DNA of 24,184 nucleotides, from the NCBI GenBank assembly GCA_002320665.1, contig DCKO01000124.1, positions 11,147 to 35,330 of the forward strand, written 5' to 3'. The stretch is from Micavibrio sp. UBA1672. Its GTDB lineage: Bacteria > Pseudomonadota > Alphaproteobacteria > Micavibrionales > Micavibrionaceae. The position numbers and the translations under genes are program-made. Positions 13,959 to 22,127 of the stretch are shown here, one piece after another. The notes under the pieces were generated by a model that did not search any database, was not told the origin of the DNA, and saw only the letters and a program-made list of their open reading frames with translations. Position 1 is the stretch's first letter. Every line of letters begins with the position of its first letter.

Positions 13959-16880
13959 TTAACCGGCTATTCCGCCGCCGCCCATTGGCGCACCGGTAGG
14001 TCTGTTACCTTCCTGATCCATCAGCAGTGATTCGTCGGGTGTAATTTCATCACCAGCCTGACCACCAGAGCCAGTACCGCCTGTTGTGACTGCAACTTTT
14101 TGTTGCGTTGGGTCAAAGCTAGGTGTTGTTGCCTTAGCCATCATGCCTTCCATACCATCTGTATTTGACTGAACAGGCTGCATGTATGTGGCATCGGATG
14201 GCCCCGGATATTCATCAAGAATACTGCCTAGTGTCAGTGTCGAAGCCTCGACACCATTCGCATCCGGTGTATAAGTTGACGGGGTAATTGGCAACCTCTC
14301 TGTGATAAAGTTTATTCCCACTTGAATAATACTTGCTCCTTCCATCAAAGGCGCTGTCGTTTCAAGTTCACTTGCTACATCTGCGGTAGCAACCATCTGT
14401 ATATCATCCTTCAAAGTTACATTCGGGTCATTATCGATTGCTGTTTTCAATGTGGCGATCTGCTCTTCTGTCAAATTAAATTCTGATAAGACATCATTTA
14501 ATCTAGACGCTGTTATTTCACCACCCTCTACCTGATTTACGATTGCGCCTGCTGCGGCAACCAATTCAGGATCAGGTGTGTTCATTGTATTTGCCTGACT
14601 TTCATCCCATTCTTGTTCATCAGAGGCAGCCTTATCGCCCTCACCTTCAATCGCCGTAGCCAATTCCTGCTGTGCACGCTCAGCTTGGACTTGAACCAAA
14701 GCCTCATCCTCTGACAATGAAGGGTTTTGCTCAACGAGAAGTTTTGCGGCCTGTACATCAGACAACCTTTGCTCTGACTGCGCCATATCTGAAGCAGCTT
14801 TAGCCTGACTAGCATCTGCCACGGCCTGCTCGGCTTTCTGGACTGCGATAGACTCATTCAAAACTTGCGCTCTTGCGGGTATTGTTGCTTCGTTTGAAGA
14901 CGCATCATATGTCACCTGCCATGTATCAAACGGGCTATATTCTTCTGGAACATCAACGACCATTCCCATTGCCACATCAGTATCAAAAGCGTAGTTCCGA
15001 GGTATCATGCCATCTTCGACAACCTGCCTTTGTAATTCTGCAGTTTCCTCATGAGAGAGCCAGTTTTGAGCAACCGCGCCATTTTCATCCTCTCCCAGAG
15101 TATACATGCGTTGATCTTCGTTACTGACATAGACTAGATTGCCCTCATCAGAACGTAAGTAACGGCTCTCATCATTCATGACAGACATAATACTTTCCGT
15201 CGTGGGACCACCTGTCACGCTGTAATTCTCAAGCATGTATTCCTGAATTGATGTATATTCAGCCATCCCACCAATCGCAGTTGTCGCATCGGCTACAACT
15301 TCTTTTGTTTCAAGTTGCTCGGCCTGAGCGGCCATCACTGTTTCTTTGTGTACTTCTTGTTTGCCTGCCAAATCGGTTCGTGCCGCATCTTCCATTTCAT
15401 CAAGCTTGTGCCATGCCGTAGACATAGCTGCTGCTGCTTCTGAACCGGACTTACCATCAAAAGTCATACCAGAATCTTCATTCGTGTATATTTCTACTAA
15501 TGACTTTAAATCTTCCTGAGAAATATGAGCACCTTTTGCTAACTCGTGCAATTTTTTCAAGTCTTCTGTCGACAAATCCCCATCAGCAGAAAGTGTTCCA
15601 AAGCTCTTAATCAACTCCGTTCTAGCTTCTATAGCTTGACGTTGACCTAGTGGTGACAAACATGTCCCTGTCTCATCCTCAACTTCGGCAACATTGGTTT
15701 CGAATTCAAAGCTTGCAATTTTTTTAGTTGTTTCAACCTGACCTTTTAAGTCTTCTACTTTTTGTTTTGTTTGCGCTAATTGCTCTTCTACTTGAGCTTT
15801 CTGATCTTTTAGCGCCTGAATTTCTTCTTCACTTGCACCAGAAGCCCTTGCTTGCTTGATCTGCTCATCCAACTCTGCCAATCTTGCCTTGGATTCCGCC
15901 ATGCTTTGTTTGGCATCGCTGATTTTAGCACCAATTTTTTCGGCATTCTGGCTGTAAACATCATGAATAGCGCGGTTCTGATCCATTTCTGCCTTAAGAA
16001 CATCATTACGATCTTTAAGTTGATCTCTTTCACTCTCTAACGCCCACTTCTCTTGGAGTAACCTTTGCTGTTCTTCAGTCAGGTCTTCAGGATTTATCTC
16101 TCCTGATGCTAATTTTGCCTCCAGGTCATCCGGCAATTGATCATCAATAGCGCTAATTTGATCATCAAGATCATTGATCCGGTCGGAATTCGCATCAAAC
16201 TCCGATTGCATCTCGGCATGTTCCTGATCAAGGGCATCCATTTCTGATTTAAGAGAACCAAGAGCGTCTTCGGCTTCGGCGATAGCTTTGTCATACTCAT
16301 CTACAACTTCTGCAAAATCATCTTTCAACTCTTCGAAATCTGCTAAAAATTCTGCTAGATCCTGTGACAAACCCTCATTCATTAATGCCAGCGCGAATTG
16401 TGAACGGCGTTTTTCCCGCTCCCGCAACAATGCTTCCTCTTGATCACGCACGGCACTTTCTATCGTTCCTGAGTAAAGCGCTCCGGCACTACCTGATTGC
16501 TCGGCATCATATAGTGTCTTCTGAGCCAATGTAACGGCTTCACCGCCATAAGCATTATTCAGTCTGCCTTGTTCCTGATCCAACTCGCTGACAGTTTCAA
16601 CAACATTTGGCGCTATTCTTTGTTTTTCCTCACGTACGAGTTGTTCATCCACTGTATTGGCATTATCGCCGACTTCCATACCTGCGCTGATAGGTGATGA
16701 CGGATCATTTTCAAGATCTTCTTCGGGGGTATCAAGCGAATATTCTGCCGCAGGATCTTCATTTGCAGCCAACCCCATAGGTTCAGTGACTTGTTGAATC
16801 TCCGGCGCAGAATCAAGCTGACTTGTATCAACTTCGTTTTCTTGAAAATCATCACCACCCGAATTATTTGGATTCGCCAT
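13959..16880 (-). CDS. Very large acidic coiled-coil protein, function unknown
   Basis: I do not recognise the family. The preferred start is ATG 16880 (MANPNNSGGDD), eight bases after AAGGG, giving 973 residues; an upstream ATG at 16913 would add 11. The N-terminal about 100 residues are acidic and disordered. Roughly residues 165-410 form a long heptad-rich coiled coil with repeated Glu/Gln/Leu segments such as LKSEMDALDQEHAEMQSEFD. A helical central part includes LSADGDLSTEDLKKLHELA, faintly like an EF-hand loop but lacking the first Asp. A second Ala/Gln-rich coiled segment follows at about 685-760. The end is Gly-rich (GAPMGGGGIAG). There is no signal peptide or membrane helix. With the downstream lysozyme-like gene on the same strand, it may form a structural or secreted cell-envelope system; this is inference. 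Confidence 0.85.
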   Translation of the reverse strand: MANPNNSGGDDFQENEVDTSQLDSAPEIQQVTEPMGLAANEDPAAEYSLDTPEEDLENDPSSPISAGMEVGDNANTVDEQLVREEKQRIAPNVVETVSELDQEQGRLNNAYGGEAVTLAQKTLYDAEQSGSAGALYSGTIESAVRDQEEALLREREKRRSQFALALMNEGLSQDLAEFLADFEELKDDFAEVVDEYDKAIAEAEDALGSLKSEMDALDQEHAEMQSEFDANSDRINDLDDQISAIDDQLPDDLEAKLASGEINPEDLTEEQQRLLQEKWALESERDQLKDRNDVLKAEMDQNRAIHDVYSQNAEKIGAKISDAKQSMAESKARLAELDEQIKQARASGASEEEIQALKDQKAQVEEQLAQTKQKVEDLKGQVETTKKIASFEFETNVAEVEDETGTCLSPLGQRQAIEARTELIKSFGTLSADGDLSTEDLKKLHELAKGAHISQEDLKSLVEIYTNEDSGMTFDGKSGSEAAAAMSTAWHKLDEMEDAARTDLAGKQEVHKETVMAAQAEQLETKEVVADATTAIGGMAEYTSIQEYMLENYSVTGGPTTESIMSVMNDESRYLRSDEGNLVYVSNEDQRMYTLGEDENGAVAQNWLSHEETAELQRQVVEDGMIPRNYAFDTDVAMGMVVDVPEEYSPFDTWQVTYDASSNEATIPARAQVLNESIAVQKAEQAVADASQAKAASDMAQSEQRLSDVQAAKLLVEQNPSLSEDEALVQVQAERAQQELATAIEGEGDKAASDEQEWDESQANTMNTPDPELVAAAGAIVNQVEGGEITASRLNDVLSEFNLTEEQIATLKTAIDNDPNVTLKDDIQMVATADVASELETTAPLMEGASIIQVGINFITERLPITPSTYTPDANGVEASTLTLGSILDEYPGPSDATYMQPVQSNTDGMEGMMAKATTPSFDPTQQKVAVTTGGTGSGGQAGDEITPDESLLMDQEGNRPTGAPMGGGGIAG

Positions 16881-17108
16881 TACCTTTTCCCTTTTCACAA
16901 AAGTGCCGGACATTACCTCAACACTTCATAAATGTATGTATAAACCCGTTATACACCAATTTCGTTACTTATTATAGCGTCATAACATTAACGAAATCAC
17001 ACTACATATAAATTACACAACATTCTAAGTGATTTTGAATGGTTTTGTCAAAAACCTTAGACATAATTTTTTCATTTCCGGTACTAAAATTTACTCTAGA
17101 ATGCGTAT

Positions 17109-17137
17109 TTTTACGGTTTTCAAACGCTTTTTATGAT
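17109..17137 (+). promoter_or_regulatory. Candidate sucC promoter
   Basis: TTTTAC (17109-17114) and TATGAT (17132-17137) are separated by 17 bases, a fair sigma-70-type promoter about 75 bases before sucC. The rest of the 332-base gap (16881-17212) is A+T-rich and must also hold the divergent promoter of the coiled-coil gene, which I could not pinpoint. Confidence 0.4.
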
Positions 17138-17211
17138 GTTAGAACCCTAATAAGGAAAGTGCTTAAGGTCGCTTTTTAAGCATTATGAAGATTATACGGA
17201 GTTAGAACCCT
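17138..17211 (+). promoter_or_regulatory. sucC leader with a hairpin and an 11-bp direct repeat
   Basis: GTTAGAACCCT occurs exactly at 17138-17148 and again at 17201-17211. The second copy fills the space between the GGAG ribosome-binding site (17198-17201) and the ATG at 17213. Between them, AGTGCTTAA (17158-17166) pairs with TTAAGCATT (17176-17184; one G-U pair) around a nine-base loop. The hairpin has no T-run after it, so it is not a terminator. A role in translation or mRNA stability is possible. Confidence 0.45.
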
Positions 17212-17212
17212 C

Positions 17213-18415
17213 ATGAATATACATGAATATCAGGCGAAAGAATTACTAGAAAAATATGGTGTTGCGGTGCCAAAAGGCATTCCAGCGATGAGTGTTGATG
17301 AAGCTGTGAAAGCGGCGGAGAGCATGGATACTGCTCTTTATGTTGTGAAAGCACAAATCCATGCAGGTGGTCGTGGCGCTGGTCATTTTACAGACAATCC
17401 CGAAGGTAAAGGCGGCGTTCGTCTTTGTAAGACGGTTGATGAGGTTAAAGAAGCCGCCGAAGCCATGATGGGTAAAACACTTGTGACAAAGCAAACAGGG
17501 CCTGAAGGGAAAGAAGTACAACGTCTTTATGTTACAGATGGTGTGGATATCGAAAAAGAATATTACTGTTCTGTGGTTTTAGACCGTGCAACAAGCCGAA
17601 TCACCTTCATGGTCTCGACCGAAGGCGGTATGGATATCGAAGAGGTCGCCGAGAAATCTCCTGAAAAAATCATCAAGGTTTCTGTAGACCCTGCTTCTGG
17701 TATTTCTGGCTTCCATTGTCGCAAGCTGGCTTTCGGTCTTGGCTTAAAAGGCGCGCAAGTTAAATCTGCTGTAAAATTCTTCTCAAACTTGTACAAAGCA
17801 TTTGTCGAGCTAGATGCGTCCATCGTTGAGATTAACCCTATGATTTTGGTTGGCGACGAAGTAATGGCTTTGGATGCTAAGATGAACTTTGATCCGAATG
17901 CCCTGTATCGTCAAAAGGCAGTTTACGAAATGCGTGACGAGACAGAAGAAGATGAAAACGAAAAGATCGCTGCTGATAACGAGCTTTCTTATGTTCGTCT
18001 GGATGGTAATATTGGCTGTATGGTTAATGGTGCTGGTCTGGCGATGTCAACTATGGATATTATTAAGCTTGAGGGCGGCGAACCTGCAAACTTTCTGGAT
18101 GTTGGTGGCGGCGCGACAGCAGAGCGCGTGACTGTGGCCTTCAAAATCATACTATCTGACCCGAATGTTAAGGGTATTCTGGTTAACATTTTTGGTGGCA
18201 TTATGCGCTGTGATGTAATCGCAGAAGGTGTTATTGCCGCAGCGAAAGAAGTCGACCTACAGGTTCCGCTTGTTGTTCGTCTTGAAGGTACAAATGTAGA
18301 AAAAGGTAAGGAATTAATGGCAGCTTCGGGCTTGCCGATTATTTCTGCTGATAATCTGCAAGATGCGGCCAAGAAAGTCGTCGAAGCCACAAAACAGGCT
18401 CAAGCAGCAGCTTAA
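17213..18415 (+). CDS. sucC: Succinyl-CoA synthetase beta subunit (ADP/GDP-forming)
   Basis: SucC is the nucleotide-binding subunit that, with SucD, converts succinyl-CoA to succinate and makes ATP or GTP. The 400-residue length is normal. The N-terminus MNIHEYQAKELLEKYGV is canonical. The ATP-grasp part contains VKAQIHAGGRGAGHF and VEINPMILVGDEVMALDAKM. The C-terminal domain has NFLDVGGGATAERV, then ILVNIFGGIMRCDVIAEGVI. It starts at ATG 17213 with GGAG 11 bases upstream. Unlike the usual sucCD pair, it is followed by a terminator and an opposite-strand gene, so it is transcribed apart from sucD. Confidence 0.97.
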   Translation: MNIHEYQAKELLEKYGVAVPKGIPAMSVDEAVKAAESMDTALYVVKAQIHAGGRGAGHFTDNPEGKGGVRLCKTVDEVKEAAEAMMGKTLVTKQTGPEGKEVQRLYVTDGVDIEKEYYCSVVLDRATSRITFMVSTEGGMDIEEVAEKSPEKIIKVSVDPASGISGFHCRKLAFGLGLKGAQVKSAVKFFSNLYKAFVELDASIVEINPMILVGDEVMALDAKMNFDPNALYRQKAVYEMRDETEEDENEKIAADNELSYVRLDGNIGCMVNGAGLAMSTMDIIKLEGGEPANFLDVGGGATAERVTVAFKIILSDPNVKGILVNIFGGIMRCDVIAEGVIAAAKEVDLQVPLVVRLEGTNVEKGKELMAASGLPIISADNLQDAAKKVVEATKQAQAAA

Positions 18416-18446
18416 TATTTCCTGCACATAGATATAAAAATTAAAG

Positions 18447-18473
18447 AAAGCGCGGTGTAATTATCGCGCTTTT
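18447..18473. terminator. Terminator between sucC and the convergent transglycosylase gene
   Basis: AAAGCGCG (18447-18454) and CGCGCTTT (18465-18472) form an eight-pair stem followed by a T-run on the plus strand and preceded by A residues. It ends sucC 32 bases after its stop. It abuts the stop codon of the minus-strand gene at 18473 and can act for it too. Confidence 0.85.
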
Positions 18474-19759
18474 TATATGGGCTCAAGTCCTGCCTCTTTT
18501 CGAGCTAATTGATAGGCTTCTACCCCCCATTCATCTTCTGGTTCATCTTCCTCCGGTTCCGGTGTGTGCTCTTCCAGAGACTTCCCATCAATATGTATAG
18601 CTTTGATAATTTCCTCATTTGGTTCAAAAAACTCATATTCTTCATCGCTTAATTTTTTAACATTTTTTAAATAAGAGGCCACTTCCGAAACTGATTTGAA
18701 GTCACTATCCTGTAATTCCCCGAATTGGATTTTGGACATAACGATTTGTTTAAATGCTTTTGCTTCGTCCGCATATGAAAACTTTTTACCTTCTGCCTTT
18801 GCATTTATTCTCAATAGCTCTATCTGGTTATCAATTCCCATCACAAATTCCGGCTGAAAATATATATTTCTATTACCAATATTCAAAATCGAGTGCTTAC
18901 CCCGATCAATAGCCTCTTCACGTTCGCTACTGTAGATATTCCAAATTGCGTCAGTTGGCTTAGACTCTCGAAGCTTAGCAAAGTTACGTCCTGTAAATGG
19001 TCCAAAGAACCACTGTGCATATAGATTAACACCTGTAACTTTTTGATCTGCTTGCGTTAAGATGAGTGCGTTATCATGATCAACATCTGCCTTCAAAACC
19101 CCCTCTAGAAAACTATTTCTTCTAACAGTAAGATAATGTTTTTTTGTTAGCGCATTATCTTCTTTGCCTGTATCGGGATTAACGATACGAAATCTTTTTC
19201 GTCCGTCCTCATATTCACTATTTTGATCAATCCATCGAGAAAGTGGAAAGACACCTTCCCATGCAGTTCCTTTTTTATCACGGATTTTCTCATATATTGT
19301 ATCGCGCAATAAATGGTAGCAGCCTCCGGCTGAGCTGGAAGGATTTTCACTATCGCAATTAAAATGACTTTCGGCGTATGCAAATTGAACAAATAAAGCT
19401 GGTGGGACACCTGTGGTTTGCCCCAGAATAAAAGCCTCATTCCGAAGATCGCGTGGCACAACCATTCCGCCATGTCTAGCCATCCCATAAGAGGCTATTT
19501 TCATATATTCACGTATTTTATTCGCCAGAGCCTGACTATCAAATTGCAGGTGAACATTATCTGAAATATCTACTTCATGAATTTCTTCTATCTCGGGCTT
19601 TTGGGCAGATGGTACTTCTAAGTGGTGAGCAGTTGGCTCTTCCATGGCATTTGTATCAATCGCCCCCTTATCCTGACCATCACCGCAAGATGCCGTGAAC
19701 AAACCGGATAAGCACAAAAACGTTAAGGTTTTAAATCTGTCATAAACGCTATTTGTCAT
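18473..19759 (-). CDS. Lipoprotein lytic transglycosylase (SLT-type)
   Basis: The 428-residue protein begins with a lipoprotein-type signal: a short charged n-region, a hydrophobic TLTFLCLSGLF, then TASC with Cys25 as the likely lipid-modified residue. Position -3 is Thr, so the lipobox is imperfect. Residues about 105-160 carry the transglycosylase core: GVPPALFVQFAYAESHFN with catalytic Glu130, then SSSAGGCYHLLRDTIY where family members usually have GxxQ. Cys135 and Cys147 could form a disulfide. VNLYAQWFFGPFTGRNF (244-260) matches the 'HFLGxxGAxxF' block of this lysozyme-like group. The end is Glu-rich. It would cleave peptidoglycan in the periplasm. It lies between sucC and sucD on the opposite strand, which is unusual. 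Confidence 0.75.
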   Translation of the reverse strand: MTNSVYDRFKTLTFLCLSGLFTASCGDGQDKGAIDTNAMEEPTAHHLEVPSAQKPEIEEIHEVDISDNVHLQFDSQALANKIREYMKIASYGMARHGGMVVPRDLRNEAFILGQTTGVPPALFVQFAYAESHFNCDSENPSSSAGGCYHLLRDTIYEKIRDKKGTAWEGVFPLSRWIDQNSEYEDGRKRFRIVNPDTGKEDNALTKKHYLTVRRNSFLEGVLKADVDHDNALILTQADQKVTGVNLYAQWFFGPFTGRNFAKLRESKPTDAIWNIYSSEREEAIDRGKHSILNIGNRNIYFQPEFVMGIDNQIELLRINAKAEGKKFSYADEAKAFKQIVMSKIQFGELQDSDFKSVSEVASYLKNVKKLSDEEYEFFEPNEEIIKAIHIDGKSLEEHTPEPEEDEPEDEWGVEAYQLARKEAGLEPI

Positions 19760-19846
19760 TATTTTGGAATATCCCGCTTATTGCTCTTTTTTCCCTTAAT
19801 TACATATAATTGTAACATTTATCAATTTTTTTTACACCTAATAGCA

Positions 19847-19925
19847 TTTTATGCGCATTAGATGGTTGATTTCGTATGCTTAAGGGCGTTAAATGCAAAA
19901 ATATCATCGGGGCTTAAAAGCCCTT
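19847..19925 (+). promoter_or_regulatory. sucD upstream block resembling that of sucC
   Basis: TTTTATG (19847), TTAGA (19858) and TGCTTAAGG (19877) appear in the same order and nearly the same spacing as in front of sucC (17129, 17139, 17160). A TTTACA box at 19831-19836 may be a -35. Downstream, GGGCT (19910-19914) can pair with AGCCC (19919-19923). Alternatively AAGGGC (19882-19887) can pair with GCCCTT (19920-19925), so two exclusive leader folds are possible. Common regulation of the two subunits is a reasonable inference. Confidence 0.4.
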
Positions 19926-19958
19926 GGAATTTTTATCATTAACGGAGAGTTATTTAAT

Positions 19959-20834
19959 ATGGCTGTACTCGTCAATAAAGATACAAAGGTTATCTGTCAG
20001 GGTTTTACAGGATCACAAGGCACGTTCCATAGTGAACAGGCTATTGCTTATGGCACAAATATGGTTGGTGGCGTTACGCCCAATAAAGGTGGAAGTGAAC
20101 ATCTTAACCTGCCGGTATTTGATACAGTAGGAGAAGCAAAAGAAAGAACAGGCGCGAATGCTTCTGTTATTTATGTCCCCCCTCCATTTGCAGCCGATGC
20201 GATTTTAGAGGCTATTGATGCGGAAATCGAGCTTGCGATTTGTATCACAGAAGGCATTCCAGTTCTGGACATGGTTAAAGTTAAGCGTGCGCTTGATGGT
20301 TCGAAAACACGTCTTATCGGGCCAAACTGCCCGGGTGTTATAACGCCAGGTGAATGTAAGATCGGTATTATGCCTGGCCACATCCACACACGCGGCAAGG
20401 TCGGTATTGTTTCAAGATCAGGCACTTTGACATATGAAGCTGTGGCGCAAACGGGCGCGGTTGGCCTTGGTCAGTCTACGTGTATCGGTATTGGCGGCGA
20501 CCCTGTTAATGGTACAAACTTTATCGATTGTATTGAAATGTTTATGGATGACCCTGAGACAGAAGCCATTCTTATGATTGGTGAGATTGGTGGAACGGCC
20601 GAAATTGAAGCTTGTGAGTTTTACAAATCTCTAAAGACCAAAAAGCCGATTGCCGGATTTATTGCTGGTGCCACTGCCCCTCCGGGTAAGCGTATGGGGC
20701 ATGCTGGTGCGATTATCTCTGGTGCAGATGACACAGCACCTGCCAAAATGGACGCCATGCGCTCAGCTGGATTTGCTGTTTCTGAAAGTCCTGCCGGATT
20801 GGGTCAGGCTGTTGTCGAAGCTATGGCTGCCTGA
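19959..20834 (+). CDS. sucD: Succinyl-CoA synthetase alpha subunit
   Basis: SucD binds CoA and carries the phosphohistidine. The start is ATG 19959 (MAVLVNKDTKVICQGFTGSQ), preceded by CGGAGAG. The longer reading to 19893 adds 22 residues not seen in the family. The 291-residue protein has the CoA-binding Rossmann part (GFTGSQGTFHSEQAI), VGGVTPNKGG, ITEGIPVLDMVKVKR, the GPNCPGVITPGECKIGIMPG segment, and GKRMGHAGAIISG with the phosphorylated His. It is followed by a strong terminator. It lies about 1.5 kb downstream of sucC, with a transglycosylase gene between them. Confidence 0.97.
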   Translation: MAVLVNKDTKVICQGFTGSQGTFHSEQAIAYGTNMVGGVTPNKGGSEHLNLPVFDTVGEAKERTGANASVIYVPPPFAADAILEAIDAEIELAICITEGIPVLDMVKVKRALDGSKTRLIGPNCPGVITPGECKIGIMPGHIHTRGKVGIVSRSGTLTYEAVAQTGAVGLGQSTCIGIGGDPVNGTNFIDCIEMFMDDPETEAILMIGEIGGTAEIEACEFYKSLKTKKPIAGFIAGATAPPGKRMGHAGAIISGADDTAPAKMDAMRSAGFAVSESPAGLGQAVVEAMAA

Positions 20835-20857
20835 TAAAATTCGATATTATCTTTTCT

Positions 20858-20888
20858 AAGAGCATATATAGCGATTATATATGCTCTT
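20858..20888 (+). terminator. sucD terminator
   Basis: AAGAGCATATATA and TATATATGCTCTT form a perfect 13-pair stem with loop GCGAT, followed by ATTTATT, 24 bases after the sucD stop. The stem is A+T-rich at the top but long, so termination is likely. Confidence 0.8.
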
Positions 20889-20893
20889 ATTTA

Positions 20894-20922
20894 TTGAGAA
20901 AAAAACGTTTTATGTATAGAAT
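20894..20922 (+). promoter_or_regulatory. Promoter for the paired unknown genes and dusB
   Basis: TTGAGA (20894-20899) and TAGAAT (20917-20922) are 17 bases apart; each has one mismatch to the sigma-70 consensus. It lies directly after the sucD terminator and about 40 bases before the next gene, so it probably drives 20959-23084. Confidence 0.5.
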
Positions 20923-20958
20923 GAACGGCAATACATAAAGGAATTGTGAATACACCCC

Positions 20959-21519
20959 ATGAATTTTCTTGATGAATTAACTGCAGATCAAAGAGACCTC
21001 ATCGTAAGCTTGCCATACAGGGTTGGTTTATATGTTTCCGAAAGTGACCAAACAGGCGGCGATGAGTCCGATGCCGAAGAGATGGAAGCTCTGGAGAGCA
21101 TTATCACGGCCTATGCCGGAGAAGTTTTTGGTTCGGAAACTGTACAGTATGTCATCAGTGAAACCGTCAAACGAAAAAGCGAGTGGAATAAGTGGAGTGA
21201 GAATCTAGAGGCTGTTCAGGATGACTGTAATCACGCTATAGATATTTTATCTGAACATGTTGACGCAAAAGAGGTAAGCTCTTTCAAGGCTCATTTGGTT
21301 GAAATCGGAGAAAATGTGGCTTTGGCTTTCCGTGAATATTCAGAAAAAACGCCAATGCTCGATAAATTGAAAATGTATTATTATTATTATAAAAATAAAT
21401 CCAGCGCCGCCAAGCAGAAGAAACAGCCCAAAACATGGGAACAGTTTTTGAATATTTCCTTGGATGAGCGAAAAGCCTTGTGTGACATTGCACATGCTTT
21501 GGGGACGTCATACGTCTAA
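20959..21519 (+). CDS. Unknown helical protein, first of a tandem paralogous pair
   Basis: This 186-residue protein is related to the next gene. Both start with a D-LI-SLPYRVGL-VS segment (14-28 here), an acidic DDE-rich stretch followed by EMEAL, an ETxxxKxxWxKW block and an LVEIxxxVAxAxxE block. The predicted fold is all-helical. The acidic 'SESD...EEMEAL' and the later helix recall TerB-like domains, but this is a weak resemblance. From about 130 it has its own tail: a Tyr-rich YYYYYKNK, a basic KQKKQPKTWEQF and a final helix. There is no signal peptide. An AAGGA lies 16 bases before the ATG, farther than usual, so initiation may be weak. Function unknown. Confidence 0.8.
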   Translation: MNFLDELTADQRDLIVSLPYRVGLYVSESDQTGGDESDAEEMEALESIITAYAGEVFGSETVQYVISETVKRKSEWNKWSENLEAVQDDCNHAIDILSEHVDAKEVSSFKAHLVEIGENVALAFREYSEKTPMLDKLKMYYYYYKNKSSAAKQKKQPKTWEQFLNISLDERKALCDIAHALGTSYV

Positions 21520-21569
21520 GAAAACAGCTAATAATTAGCCACAATTATCAACAAAAAAGGAAGTCATGA

Positions 21570-22112
21570 ATGACACAAATTTCTGATTTTTCACCCGAAG
21601 ATTTTGACCTTATCATCAGCCTGCCCTATCGTGTTGGCCTTCATGTCAGTTATGCAGACGATGAAGAAGGTGAGCAAGATGATGAATTAGAGATGCGTGC
21701 GCTTCAGGCATCTATTCGTGAAATGTCTGGAATTCATGGAGACACGCCATTGGTTCAAGAAATTGCTACTGAAACGCTAAAACATAAGGATCAATGGAAA
21801 AAATGGGAAGATGGTGTCTTTAACATCGAACCCTTGTGTAAAAAAGCCATTGAGGCTATTGAAAAAACTGCCAATAAAGAGGAAGTCAAAGCTTACCGCG
21901 CGATGCTTGTTGAAATTGCAACCTCAGTGGCACAAGCTTATGGAGAGTTTGGCGTTGAAGAAGAGCAGGATGAAGGATTTTTTAGTGGCCTCATGAAGAA
22001 AATCGCCGGCGGCATTTCGGATGGTGGTGAAGCGAACCACCCCATGAATGTGAGCGCAGCCGAGGATTCTGCTATTGAGCGTATCAAGAATGCGCTGACT
22101 ATTTCTGCTTAA
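21570..22112 (+). CDS. Unknown helical protein, second of the tandem pair
   Basis: This 180-residue protein shares the core of the preceding gene: FDLIISLPYRVGLHVSYADD (13-32), ELEMRALQASIREM, ATETLKHKDQWKKWE and YRAMLVEIATSVAQAYGEF. After about residue 130 it diverges into an acidic linker and a glycine-containing amphipathic helix (GFFSGLMKKIAGGISDGG) that could touch a membrane. The pair looks like an old duplication with tails that have specialised. It starts 50 bases after its partner, with AAAAAGGAAG upstream, and ends 15 bases before dusB, so the three genes form one transcript. Function unknown. Confidence 0.85.
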   Translation: MTQISDFSPEDFDLIISLPYRVGLHVSYADDEEGEQDDELEMRALQASIREMSGIHGDTPLVQEIATETLKHKDQWKKWEDGVFNIEPLCKKAIEAIEKTANKEEVKAYRAMLVEIATSVAQAYGEFGVEEEQDEGFFSGLMKKIAGGISDGGEANHPMNVSAAEDSAIERIKNALTISA

Positions 22113-22127
22113 AGGCATTTTCAAACA

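Noticed and set aside
19893..19958. Twenty-two-residue N-terminal extension of SucD
   Set aside because: ATG 19959 gives the canonical SucD N-terminus with CGGAGAG upstream; the extension lies over leader structure.
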